This document shows positions 14,746 to 22,639 of a DNA stretch of 26,807 bases, piece after piece. The DNA is taken from contig DASXBZ010000189.1 of the NCBI GenBank assembly GCA_036491435.1, forward strand, positions 1 to 26,807, written 5' to 3'. Made by a program: the position numbers and the translations under genes. Numbering within the stretch: position 1 is the first letter of the stretch; every line of letters starts with the position of its first letter. This DNA comes from Bog-473 sp036491435 (lineage in GTDB: Bacteria > Actinomycetota > Acidimicrobiia > Acidimicrobiales > RAAP-2). The notes under the pieces were generated by a model that made no database searches, was not told the DNA's origin, and worked only from the letters and a program-made list of their open reading frames with translations.

Positions 14746-16097
14746 CGCCCGACGGGGCCGGTCATCGCCGCATCGGTGTCGACGATGTGGCGTTCGAGCG
14801 CGCTGAGCCGGTGCTGCACCAGGAACGACCGCTGCCCGACCTTCCACAGCGCGATGCCCCAGCGCAGCTGCGGCAGCAAGTCGGACTCCGTGTCGGAGAG
14901 GGAGAGCAGTTCGGATGCCGCCTCCAATTCGCCCGGCGACTGCGCGTAGACCACACGCGTCTCGGAGTCCGACAACAGACCCTGGGCCAACGCCACCTGC
15001 TCGGAGTCCGACGCCCCGACCGAGCGCAGGTCCGACACCCGGTGGAGCACGGCGACGTTCGAGACCCCGAACGCGCGCGACAGCTTCCATGACGACTGCA
15101 ACCAGCGCGCCACGCCGAGATTGGACAGGATCGCCCATGCCTCGTCGACGACGAGGAAGAACCGGCCACCGGCGACCCGGGTCCCGTGTCCGCCCGTACC
15201 GGGCCCCGCCGTCCTCGCCAGCGCCGCCTGCAGCCATGCGGTGGCGCACGCCATGAGGACGCCGAGTGCCGCCGAGGTGTAGAGCGCGGAGAGGTCGAGC
15301 ACGACCAGCGGGGCGGAGAGGTCGATGCCCGTCGTCGTCGGGCCGTCGAACATCCCCGCCAGGTCGCCGTGCACCAGCCGGCGCAGCTCGAGCGCGACGT
15401 CGCGCCCGTCCTCGAGGAGATCGCGTCGTTCGGTCCGCAGCGCACGCGCGGCCTCGGCGCCCGGCGCCAGCAGGGCCTCGACGACTTGGGGCACGGTCGG
15501 GTTGTCGTGCGTCGCCACCGTGTCGGCCAAGGCGGCTCCCAGCGCGGCGCGCTCGCGGGGCGCCAGGCTCCGGCCGAGACAGGCACTGGCCAGTGAGGCC
15601 AGGAGCTCCATCCGGCGGCGCGCCGTGGCGTCCGTGCCTTCCGGACCGGCGCCTTCGTCGGGTGCCGCTCCCGTCTCGGGGCCGCGGTCGAGCGGGTTGA
15701 GCCGGATGGCCCCGCCCGGCCGGAGTGCCACGGGGCGTACACCCCACGCGTCGGCGAGGTCGCGGTACTCCCCTTTCGGGTCGACGACCCAGGCGCGCCG
15801 TCCGAACACGGCCTCGCGCCAGAGGAAGGTCTTGACGAACGAGCTCTTCCCCCGGCCGATCTGGCCGAACACCACCATGTTCGGGTTGGACACCACGCCG
15901 GCCGCATACAGCTCGAAGGGGTCGAAGACAAAGGAGCCCCCGAGCAGGTCGTCGCCGATGACCACACCGCGCTGGCCCAGGCCCGCCTCTGCGATGAACG
16001 GGTACGCCGCACCGAGGTTGCGCGTCGTTACCTGGTGCGCCGGCAGCTTCGGCATGCGCTCCCTCACGCCGGTGAACGGTCGGCGCGGCCCGCGCAC
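14742..16097 (-). CDS. VirB4-like ATPase of a type IV secretion system
   Basis: 451 residues if started at the GTG at 16097 (GGAGG 10 bases upstream); an ATG 14 codons later (16055) has a better placed GAGGGAG and may be the true start. The layout is that of a VirB4 motor domain without its N-terminal half: NLGAAYPFIAEAGLGQRGVVIG, then NPNMVVFGQIGRGKSSFVKT with Walker A at 78-86. Next come RRAWVVDPKGEYRDLA, then FFLVVDEAWAIL (Walker B), and HRVSDLRSVG with an SDSETRVVYAQ arm. Such ATPases energise pilus or channel assembly. The missing N-terminal half is probably supplied by the SCO6880-like protein encoded at 17474-18859. The neighbouring gene order is interrupted by a plus-strand YoaK-family gene and a NUDIX gene. 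Confidence 0.9.
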   Translation of the reverse strand: MRGPRRPFTGVRERMPKLPAHQVTTRNLGAAYPFIAEAGLGQRGVVIGDDLLGGSFVFDPFELYAAGVVSNPNMVVFGQIGRGKSSFVKTFLWREAVFGRRAWVVDPKGEYRDLADAWGVRPVALRPGGAIRLNPLDRGPETGAAPDEGAGPEGTDATARRRMELLASLASACLGRSLAPRERAALGAALADTVATHDNPTVPQVVEALLAPGAEAARALRTERRDLLEDGRDVALELRRLVHGDLAGMFDGPTTTGIDLSAPLVVLDLSALYTSAALGVLMACATAWLQAALARTAGPGTGGHGTRVAGGRFFLVVDEAWAILSNLGVARWLQSSWKLSRAFGVSNVAVLHRVSDLRSVGASDSEQVALAQGLLSDSETRVVYAQSPGELEAASELLSLSDTESDLLPQLRWGIALWKVGQRSFLVQHRLSALERHIVDTDAAMTGPVGR

Positions 16098-16132
16098 TCG
16101 GTCGCCGCCTCCGTTACCTTTGCGATTCGAGG

Positions 16133-16182
16133 TGTATACGCGCCCTTAAGACGCGGCCTCGCAAATTAAGGGCGCGTATACA
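16133..16182. repeat. 17-bp-arm inverted repeat with GTATAC cores (locus 1)
   Basis: TGTATACGCGCCCTTAA (16133-16149) is a perfect reverse complement of TTAAGGGCGCGTATACA (16166-16182), separated by 16 bases. It occupies the space between the divergent VirB4-like and YoaK-family genes. Each arm ends in TATACA read outward toward the flanking gene, so the element could also provide two -10-like sequences. The same TGTATACGCG arm core recurs at 23479-23657. Confidence 0.85.
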
Positions 16183-16248
16183 GCGCGAGGAGCCGTTCGC
16201 CGTGCCCGTTCAGGCCGGCGTCCCCTCGAGACAAAAGGTGGAGCGCCC

Positions 16249-16938
16249 ATGAGTGAACCGGAAGGCCCGTCCCATCCCCTCGTGGCGTCCCTCGCCGTGC
16301 TGACGGTGGTGAGCGGGGTCGTCGATGCCGTCAGCTATCTCGGGCTCGGGCACGTCTTCACCGCCAACATGACGGGCAACGTCGTCCTGATCGGCTTCGC
16401 CCTCGCCGGTGCCCCCGGCTTCTCCATTGCGGCGAGCGCCACCTCCCTCGCGGCCTTCCTCGCCGGCGCCGTGACCGGGGGCCGCATCGGGCTGCAGATC
16501 CACGAGAAGCGGTCGCTCCTGGTGACCGCCGTCAGTCTCGAAGCCGGATTCACCGTGATCGCGGCGATTATCGCCGGCAGCGTGGCGGTGCTCAGCGCGG
16601 GGTGGCCCCGCTACACGGTGATCGCGGTCCTCGGCTTCGCCATGGGCATCCGCAACTCCGTCGTGCGGGGACTCGGGGTGACGGACATGACCACGACGGT
16701 GCTGACGATGACGCTGACGGGCTTCGCGGCCGATTCGTCACTCGCGGGCGGCCACAACCCGAACACGGTGCGGCGCACCCTCTCGGTCGTCTGCATGTTC
16801 GTCGGCGCGCTCGTCGGGGCCACCTTCGTCGTCCACGTGCACCCGGGCGCCGCGCTCGGCATCGCTGCGGTCCTCACGGTCGGCCTGGCGACCTATCTCC
16901 GCCTGACCCCGCCGGTGCGCCTCGGCCTGGCCCCGTAG
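16249..16938 (+). CDS. YoaK family (DUF1275) membrane protein
   Basis: 229 residues, about six hydrophobic helices. The N-terminal VVSGVVDAVSYLGLGHVFTANMTGN segment (roughly residues 20-44) is the signature of DUF1275/YoaK. The VLGFAMGIRNSVVRGLGVTDMTTTVLTMTLTG segment in the second half is likewise typical. The family is polytopic in the inner membrane; function is not established, although a small-molecule transport role is often proposed. The ATG follows AAAAGGTGGAG at a proper distance. It is a plus-strand gene inserted between the two minus-strand halves of the T4SS-like locus, and its upstream region is the GTATAC inverted repeat. A functional link to secretion is not supported by the sequence. 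Confidence 0.93.
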   Translation: MSEPEGPSHPLVASLAVLTVVSGVVDAVSYLGLGHVFTANMTGNVVLIGFALAGAPGFSIAASATSLAAFLAGAVTGGRIGLQIHEKRSLLVTAVSLEAGFTVIAAIIAGSVAVLSAGWPRYTVIAVLGFAMGIRNSVVRGLGVTDMTTTVLTMTLTGFAADSSLAGGHNPNTVRRTLSVVCMFVGALVGATFVVHVHPGAALGIAAVLTVGLATYLRLTPPVRLGLAP

Positions 16939-16944
16939 GCGCTG

Positions 16945-16972
16945 CTCAGCTCCTCAGCTCCACAGCTCCTCA
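16945..16972. repeat. 8-bp tandem repeat between convergent gene ends
   Basis: About 3.5 copies of CTCAGCTC (16945-16952, 16953-16960, a CACAGCTC variant at 16961-16968, then CTCA). It fills the gap between the YoaK-family stop and the NUDIX stop; the NUDIX stop codon (16970-16972 on the opposite strand) lies in the last partial unit. Confidence 0.7.
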
Positions 16973-17458
16973 GACAACCAACCCGTCCTCCAGGTAGACG
17001 CACTCGCCCGGGCCGGCCACGAGCGCGGCCCCGACACGCCGTCGCAAGGGCCCGCTCAAGATCTCGAGTGCCTCCGCCGCAACCGCCAGTCGGTGCTCGG
17101 ACAGCTCGTCTTCCTGGAGCGTGATCGCGGCCAGCTCGTCGTCCTCGAAGACACCGCAGTCGAAGAGGAACCGCATGCCGCCCGCGTCGGCGGCCCGCGG
17201 CCGGAGGAAGTCGACCGCCACCAACCGGCCGTGCGTCACGTCGAGTCCCACCTCCTCACGCACCTCGCGGCGGCAGCCCTCCCACGGTGTCTCCCCGTTC
17301 GCCTCCATGATCCCGCCGGGGATCGACCAGTGCTTCTTGTACGTGGGGTTCACGATGAGCAACCGGCCCGATCCGTCGAAGATCATCGCCCCCGCCGACG
17401 CCGGGATCCTCGGCAGCACGAACGGATCGCCGTCGAGGTCGCCGGACATGACCGCCAT
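16970..17458 (-). CDS. NUDIX hydrolase
   Basis: 162 residues from the ATG at 17458; an ATG three codons later is also possible. After a short leader, GAMIFDGSGRLLIVNPTYKKHWSIPGG leads into the Nudix box at 48-72: GGIMEANGE, then REVREEVGL with the metal-binding glutamates (Glu65, Glu68, Glu69) intact. The spacing between the box glycine and the first glutamate is one residue longer than the consensus (G-x6-E instead of G-x5-E). Such enzymes hydrolyse nucleoside diphosphates linked to another group. It begins only 15 bases after the SCO6880-like gene and is probably on the same transcript, although NUDIX enzymes are not normal secretion components. The substrate is unknown. Confidence 0.93.
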   Translation of the reverse strand: MAVMSGDLDGDPFVLPRIPASAGAMIFDGSGRLLIVNPTYKKHWSIPGGIMEANGETPWEGCRREVREEVGLDVTHGRLVAVDFLRPRAADAGGMRFLFDCGVFEDDELAAITLQEDELSEHRLAVAAEALEILSGPLRRRVGAALVAGPGECVYLEDGLVV

Positions 17459-17473
17459 GGTAGGTGCGCACCC

Positions 17474-18859
17474 TCAACGCAACCCCCGGCACAGCGGCAA
17501 CGTGCAGGTGTAGGCGGACGCCTGGTCGCCGTAGAGCCGCCGCAGGGCCAGCCGGCTCTGCCCCGCCGCGTGCTGCACGGCGTCACAGGCGGTGGAGAGC
17601 TCCGCCTCGCTCGCGGCCGAGATGGTGACGAACCCGGCGTAGCGGAAGGACGCGTGGCCGTCGGCCAGTTCCGCCTCACGCCGCGCCAGCACCTCGGACT
17701 CGCGCGCGTGGCGCGCCGTCGACACGAAGCCGCCCCGTCGCCTCAGCTCTGAGTCCGCGAGGTCCGCCGTGCGCGACGCCTCCACCTTGCGCACCGCGAC
17801 GTCCGAGCCGAGCGGCTCCATCACCACGGCGAACGTCGAGCGGGCCGAGCCCAGGAGGAGCGGAGCCAGGAAGTCGCTGCGCACCTCGATACGCGGCCAC
17901 TCCGCCACCCAGAAGGTTGCGTGCACCATGCCGTCGACCCGGACGCTCGACCACGTCTCCTCCATCGCCATCGGCCACGGGTCCTCCACCGCCGCCGATG
18001 CCACCGCCGACGCAGACGCCGGCGCCGCGCCCGCTGTGCCGGTCTCGTAGGTGCGCAGCAACTGGTGGGCCAGGTCCTCGGCACTGAGCACCGACTCCAC
18101 CTGCACGTCGGCGTCGGCCAACAGGCGCGTCAGGGACGCAACCTCGCGGGCCAGCGCCGCGCACCCCACCTCCACCGACTTGGTCAGCCGCACCTGGACC
18201 GCCAGCACCACGTCGTGAGCGCACGCGTGCGAGTCCATGTCGGCCAACAGCGCCTCGTAGGACGCCGAGCTGGCCGACGTCACGTCCGCCGCAGCCTCGG
18301 CCGCCAGATACGCGTGCGCCCCGCGTCCGTCGTCTGGGAACGAGGCGGCCACCCACTGCACCCGTTGCACGGGCGAGCCCTCACGGGCCAGCGACGCCAG
18401 CACCGAGGACCATGCCCCCACGCGCCGGTCCTGCTCGTCGGGTCCGAGGAGCGCAAAGCTTCGGCCCCGCAGCGACAGTGCCGCGGTGAGCGTCCTCGCC
18501 GTTCGGTCGTGCACGACACCCATGTCCTGCCACCCCGCTCGCAACAGGCGCACCCCGCGCAGCGCACCCATCGTCCGGCCCCCCGGTACCCGCGACCGCC
18601 GCGCCGCCCAGCACACGACGACCGGCAGCCACTCGTCCCCGGTGCGGCCCGACACCGGCACGGTGGCCATGGCGCCGTACAGCACCAGCACGCAGACCGC
18701 GGCCATCACCCCGGCGACGTTGGGCTCGCCGCGCAGGACGAGCACGCCGATCACCAGGCCGACGGCCACGGTGAGGATCTGCCCCGGCCGCCACCCGGCC
18801 AGCGACCCGCCCCGCTCGCGCGGGCCGAAGCGGTAGCGCGCGCCGCCCGTCGGGCTCAC
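17474..18859 (-). CDS. SCO6880-like / PrgI-type T4SS protein
   Basis: 461 residues from a GTG that overlaps the TrbL-like stop (GTGA). It starts YRFGPRERGGSLAGWRPGQ, then has two membrane segments (about 26-43 and 47-68), matching the SCO6880/PrgI pattern of actinobacterial conjugation loci. A long soluble region follows that resembles the N-terminal half of VirB4: AALSLRGRSFALLGPDEQDRR, WVAEWPRIEVRSDFLAPLLLG, and FAVVMEPLGSDVAVRKVEASRTADLADSELRRRGG. The ATPase half is the separate protein at 14742-16097, so together they would form a split VirB4. Codon use is like that of its neighbours. The name is by resemblance; I could not confirm by search. Confidence 0.75.
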   Translation of the reverse strand: MSPTGGARYRFGPRERGGSLAGWRPGQILTVAVGLVIGVLVLRGEPNVAGVMAAVCVLVLYGAMATVPVSGRTGDEWLPVVVCWAARRSRVPGGRTMGALRGVRLLRAGWQDMGVVHDRTARTLTAALSLRGRSFALLGPDEQDRRVGAWSSVLASLAREGSPVQRVQWVAASFPDDGRGAHAYLAAEAAADVTSASSASYEALLADMDSHACAHDVVLAVQVRLTKSVEVGCAALAREVASLTRLLADADVQVESVLSAEDLAHQLLRTYETGTAGAAPASASAVASAAVEDPWPMAMEETWSSVRVDGMVHATFWVAEWPRIEVRSDFLAPLLLGSARSTFAVVMEPLGSDVAVRKVEASRTADLADSELRRRGGFVSTARHARESEVLARREAELADGHASFRYAGFVTISAASEAELSTACDAVQHAAGQSRLALRRLYGDQASAYTCTLPLCRGLR

Positions 18860-20322
18860 GCGTCCCCCTGGGCGTCATCGGCCGGCCACGCCGGCGGCAG
18901 CCCGACCATCTTCGGGCCTTGTGCGTCGTAGTCGATGTAGAAGCGGTGCTTTCCCGGCTGGACCGGGTACAGAAAACGGCGGCCCGGCGGCACGCCCTGC
19001 CACTTCCACGCGTCCGCCGCCGTGGCTCGCCCCGCACCGTCACCATCACCGTCTCCCGACCCCGCGTCGCCGTCGGACTCGGACGCCTCGTTCCACCCGA
19101 CGATGGGCTTGGGGCCCTTTGGTCGGGGCTCGAGGGCACGGGTCGCCATCAACTCGTCGTGCAGGTCCGCCGGCGTCGTGAACAGGCCGCCGTCATCGGG
19201 ATCGGTGCTGATGGCTTTGTCCTCCGAGCCGGCCGACGCGCCACCACCGCCGCCGCCGGCACCGCCGCCACCGCCACCGACACCGCCGGCACCGCCCAAA
19301 GCACTGCCGGCCGCCGTCATCCCCATCAGCCGCGCGTCGCCCGCCGCCTGGAGTCCCGAGTGCAGCGCGAAGCCCGCCGCGGTGCGCGCCGGGCCCGCCA
19401 CCGCCGCCGTGCCGCGCTGGCGCAGCCCCTCGAGATGCCCGACGGCCCCCGCCTCGATCGCCGGGATCAGCCGCAAGATAGCGAAGGGCACGAACGTCGC
19501 CAGCACCAACAGCGCGCCCCCGGCGAGGACCGCGTTGAACCCTCCGCTGTTCGGCGACCCCGATGCTCCCGACGCGACGGCGCCCGCGGCGAGGCTGAGC
19601 GTGGCGACGATGACGAATTTCGAGATGATCAACGCGGCCAGGGTCTCGACCAGCCGCCGGCACCAGTGCGCCACCGCCGGCCACACCAAAGTGGCCAGTG
19701 CCAACGGGAGGAAGAGCACGGCGACGTAGACGGCGGCGGCGCGGATGAGCAGTTCCATCCACAGGACGAACGCTGCGACCGCGATCAGCAGCGAAATCAG
19801 CAACAACACGAAGCTCGCGATCGACGGGTCCGCCGCCGCTACGACCAGCCCTTTCGTCACGGTCGACAGCAGCGAGGCGACGTCGGCCCCCGAACCGCCT
19901 GCCACGGCGTCGCTCATGGCGTCGGTTGCCGACAAGCTCAGGATCACGACCTGGATCGCCACTACGGCCAGCAACAGCGCCAGCGGCAGCTGGACGAGAT
20001 ACGTACGGACCAGCTGGCCCGGGTTCTGGCGCAGCACGGCCTGCAGGGTGGAGACCAGCAGCATCGGCAGGATCACGACGCCGGCCAGAGCGGTCATCTG
20101 CCCGTAGTGCGTCCGGAACCAGGTGGCCCCGACGTCCACCGTGGTCGTCGAGACCAGGACGGCGCCGATCTGGCGGAGCAGGTACTCGGCGCCGCTCGCG
20201 ACCCATTGACTGATGCCGTTGAGGACGGACTCGAACCCCGACGTGGCGATCGAGCCCCCGATGCTGCCGATCTGGCAGACGGGATTGAGGGCGTCGAGTC
20301 CTGTGCACCCGGCTGCTTCCAT
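18856..20322 (-). CDS. TrbL/VirB6-like T4SS channel membrane protein
   Basis: 488 residues. A well placed AGGAG precedes the ATG at 20322. Hydrophobic helices lie at about 78-95, 108-131, 170-188, 193-216, 226-250 and 264-285, interrupted by a tryptophan-containing segment (VWPAVAHWCRRLVETLAALIISK) characteristic of TrbL/VirB6 channel components. After the membrane part comes a pure glycine stretch (about 343-365) and a long soluble tail rich in Asp/Gly, ending in FLYPVQPGKHRFYIDYDAQGPKMVGLPPAWP. In T4SSs this protein forms part of the inner-membrane pore. It overlaps the SCO6880-like gene by four bases and follows the VirB2-like gene. The tail has no counterpart I recognise. Confidence 0.8.
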   Translation of the reverse strand: MEAAGCTGLDALNPVCQIGSIGGSIATSGFESVLNGISQWVASGAEYLLRQIGAVLVSTTTVDVGATWFRTHYGQMTALAGVVILPMLLVSTLQAVLRQNPGQLVRTYLVQLPLALLLAVVAIQVVILSLSATDAMSDAVAGGSGADVASLLSTVTKGLVVAAADPSIASFVLLLISLLIAVAAFVLWMELLIRAAAVYVAVLFLPLALATLVWPAVAHWCRRLVETLAALIISKFVIVATLSLAAGAVASGASGSPNSGGFNAVLAGGALLVLATFVPFAILRLIPAIEAGAVGHLEGLRQRGTAAVAGPARTAAGFALHSGLQAAGDARLMGMTAAGSALGGAGGVGGGGGGAGGGGGGASAGSEDKAISTDPDDGGLFTTPADLHDELMATRALEPRPKGPKPIVGWNEASESDGDAGSGDGDGDGAGRATAADAWKWQGVPPGRRFLYPVQPGKHRFYIDYDAQGPKMVGLPPAWPADDAQGDA

Positions 20323-20350
20323 GACGACAGCTCCTGACGACGGCGGCGAA

Positions 20351-20369
20351 GGCGCGACGGCGCGACGGC
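20351..20369. repeat. Short GGCGCGAC tandem repeat
   Basis: GGCGCGAC at 20351-20358 and 20359-20366, followed by GGCG, in the 64-base gap between the VirB2-like and TrbL-like genes. Likely replication slippage in GC-rich DNA; no function suggested. Confidence 0.5.
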
Positions 20370-20386
20370 GAACTGGGACCGGACGA

Positions 20387-20680
20387 TCAGTGCAGCGCCG
20401 TGCCGGTGTGGAAGAAGAAGTTGACGATCGGCGGCGCCGCGCCGATCAACAGCGCGGCCAGCCCCGACACCAGGACGGCCCGCCGCCCCACGAGCGACTG
20501 CTGGAAGTTCTGCGAGTGCACGCCGAGCGCCCAGGCGGCGGCGCCGATCACCAGTCCGGCGAGCGCGGCGATCAGCGCCCAGGCGCCGAGTCCGTTCGTC
20601 AGCTGCTGCAACGTCCCCCCGCCGGGCAATGCGTTCACGCTCGGGTTGAGCGTGACGTCGGCCAGGTGCCAAACGACCAT
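20387..20680 (-). CDS. VirB2/TrbC-like small membrane protein (candidate T4SS pilin)
   Basis: 97 residues with two hydrophobic helices (about 32-53 and 66-92), separated by a basic VGRRA turn, and a polar N-terminus LNPSVNALPGGGTLQQLTNGLG. This arrangement is that of VirB2/TrbC-type pilins and their actinobacterial counterparts (DUF6112-like). The ATG at 20680 has GGAGG six bases upstream. It is the first gene of the minus-strand set; the order VirB2-like, TrbL-like, SCO6880-like is the order expected of actinobacterial T4SS clusters. There is no obvious classical signal peptide; the family is often inserted through its own helices. Assignment rests on size, topology and context. Confidence 0.65.
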   Translation of the reverse strand: MVVWHLADVTLNPSVNALPGGGTLQQLTNGLGAWALIAALAGLVIGAAAWALGVHSQNFQQSLVGRRAVLVSGLAALLIGAAPPIVNFFFHTGTALH

Positions 20681-21013
20681 TGGTGCCCTCCGAATTTCTC
20701 GATCCCTGTCGGGATCACCGTCCGGCCCGGACGCTCCGGGACCGCTTCGGCTGGAGAATGGTCGCGACCCCCGCGACGTCTCCCGGCGGTGCGTCGCCGT
20801 ATCACCCCGTCGCCCACCTGGCCGCAGCCCACGGGGGTTGAGCCCCGGTCCCGCCGGGTGGGAGCCGCGGTACGACCGCCGGCCGCGCGCCCTCGATCAC
20901 CAGCACAGACGCCAACCGCGCCCGACCGCGGGCGCCCCCGGAGGACCCATCACCCGGTTTGGGCCGCGTGTTCGCCCCACGCACGTACGCCTGTCATATT
21001 GGGGGCGTTCCCG
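20681..21013. other. 333-base divergent intergenic region between the T4SS operon and the histidine kinase
   Basis: No supported gene. It contains two small hairpins close to the T4SS start: GATCCC-TGTC-GGGATC at 20701-20716 and GTCCG-GCC-CGGAC at about 20720-20732. A 10-bp palindrome GGTCGCGACC lies at 20760-20769. Near the kinase, CATATT at 20995-21000 is a weak -10 candidate. Both promoters of the divergent operons should lie here, but none is convincing. Confidence 0.5.
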
Positions 21014-22639
21014 ATGACGACACCGGCCGAAGTCCACCTCAGCCAGACCCAGGCGATCATTTACATCGCGGCCGCAGTCGCGGTCTGTGTCCTGGTCGGC
21101 GTGGTGGCGGCCTACCTCGGGCGCCGGGCCCGCAGCCGGGCCATCAGCCAGCGGCTGGCCGCCCTCGGCACCCGCCTGGGCCTCGACCCGCCCGAGGACG
21201 AGAACAACATCGAGACCTCGCTCGCCTACCTCGAGTCGGTCACCGGCGGGGCCGCCCAGGCCGTCACGGAATCGAGCTCCGACGCCATCCGGCTGCGACG
21301 CTCGCTCGACACCCTCACCCAGGGCGTCGTCCTCTGCGACGAGAACGGCACGGTGATCTATCGCAACGGCCGCGCCAATGCCCTTATGGTCAGCCGCCAC
21401 GGTGATGCCCTCGCCGCACAGGCGGTGACCGAGGTACTCGAAGACGCGTGGCACGAGGGTTCCGCGGAGCGCACGCTCGACCTCTACGGCCCGCCCCGCC
21501 GTACCCTCCAGGTCCGCGCCCGTCAGATCGACGACGGCCGGCGGCCCCTCGGCGTGATCGCACTGATCGAGGACATCTCCGAGCGGCGCCGCCTCGAGGA
21601 GATCCGCCGCGACTTCGTCGCCAACGTGAGCCACGAGTTGAAGACGCCGATGGGCGCGCTCGGCCTGCTGGCCGAGACGCTCGTCTCCGAGCCCGATCCT
21701 CAAGTGGCCCAGCGTCTCGCCGGCCGCATCCACAACGAGGCGTTCCGGGTCAGCCGCATCATCGACGACCTGCTCGACCTGTCGCGCATCGAGTCCGAGG
21801 AAGCCCCGCCTCGCGAACCCGTCTTGGTCAACCTCGTCATGGCCGACGCCATCGAGCGGGTGCGGGCGACGGCGGACACACGCGGCATCGAGATCGTCCT
21901 GCACGAGCCCTCGCCCCCCGTCGCCGTGATGGGCGACCGGCGTCAGCTCGTCTCCGCCATGCACGCCCTTCTGGAGAACGCGATCACCTACTCCTACGAC
22001 AACTCGAAGGTCGTCGTGACGGGCACCATCCAGCGGAGCAACCCCAACCTCGAACACCCCGCCGTCCGCCACGCCGGTGCTCCCTCGGACGGTGCCGACG
22101 CGGGCGACGGTGCGGGACCCGGCGAGACGCCCCCCTCCGGGCAGCGGCTGGTGGCCCAGGAGGCCGGCAGCGCATCCGAGGACGAAGAAGGACCGATCGA
22201 GCCGGTGTTCACGCCCGAGATCCTCGAGGCCTACACGCCGCCCCACGAGGACACCGGCGTCGCTCCTCCCGCCACCGGCTCCACGCTGACGACGACGCCG
22301 CCGGTCGAGGCAGAGAAGGTGGACGCCGCCGGGCAAGGACAGCTCGAGACCACTTCGGCGGGGTCCCCCAACTGGCGCATCGAGGAGCGCGACAACGTGC
22401 GGCTCTCGGTGCAGGACCACGGGGTCGGCATCCCGGCCCGCGACCTCGACCGCATCTTCGAGCGCTTCTACCGCGTCGACCACGGCCGTAGCCGCGACAC
22501 GGGCGGCACCGGTCTCGGTCTATCGATCGTGCGCCACGTCGCCAACAACCACCAGGGCTGGGTCGACGTCGAGTCGCGCGAGGGCGAAGGCTCGACGTTC
22601 ACGCTGGTGCTGCCGATTCAGGCGGAGCTCGCGACGTGA
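21014..22639 (+). CDS. SenX3-like sensor histidine kinase with a large insertion in the ATP-binding domain
   Basis: 541 residues. A single hydrophobic helix (about 14-34) follows a short N-terminus, then a PAS-like region (about 95-190: LTQGVVLCDENGTVIYRNG to VIALIEDISERRRLEE). The H box NVSHELKTPMGAL has the phosphoacceptor His207. The N box LLENAITYS (Asn322), G1 box VQDHGVGIP (Asp468) and G2 GGTGLGLSIVRHV (497-509) form the CA domain. In normal kinases about 20-30 residues separate the N box from G1; here a Pro/Glu/Ala-rich segment of about 115 residues (341-455) intervenes. No other break is seen. Single-helix kinases of this type pair with RegX3/PhoP-type regulators and often control phosphate starvation. 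The regulator gene overlaps by four bases (GTGA). A start upstream of 21014 is not supported. Confidence 0.94.
   Translation: MTTPAEVHLSQTQAIIYIAAAVAVCVLVGVVAAYLGRRARSRAISQRLAALGTRLGLDPPEDENNIETSLAYLESVTGGAAQAVTESSSDAIRLRRSLDTLTQGVVLCDENGTVIYRNGRANALMVSRHGDALAAQAVTEVLEDAWHEGSAERTLDLYGPPRRTLQVRARQIDDGRRPLGVIALIEDISERRRLEEIRRDFVANVSHELKTPMGALGLLAETLVSEPDPQVAQRLAGRIHNEAFRVSRIIDDLLDLSRIESEEAPPREPVLVNLVMADAIERVRATADTRGIEIVLHEPSPPVAVMGDRRQLVSAMHALLENAITYSYDNSKVVVTGTIQRSNPNLEHPAVRHAGAPSDGADAGDGAGPGETPPSGQRLVAQEAGSASEDEEGPIEPVFTPEILEAYTPPHEDTGVAPPATGSTLTTTPPVEAEKVDAAGQGQLETTSAGSPNWRIEERDNVRLSVQDHGVGIPARDLDRIFERFYRVDHGRSRDTGGTGLGLSIVRHVANNHQGWVDVESREGEGSTFTLVLPIQAELAT

Noticed and set aside
16098..16248. 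Possible att site or integration boundary at the first GTATAC repeat
   Set aside because: No integrase or tRNA gene is nearby and the matching copies are inverted rather than direct.
20820..20940. tRNA-like folding in the divergent region upstream of the histidine kinase gene
   Set aside because: GC-rich complementary patches are present but no T-loop or anticodon arm consensus could be placed.
20802..20984. A 60-codon minus-strand frame upstream of the T4SS set
   Set aside because: No ribosome site, Gly/Ala/Arg/Pro-rich, no hydrophobic or domain pattern; it lies where promoters are expected.
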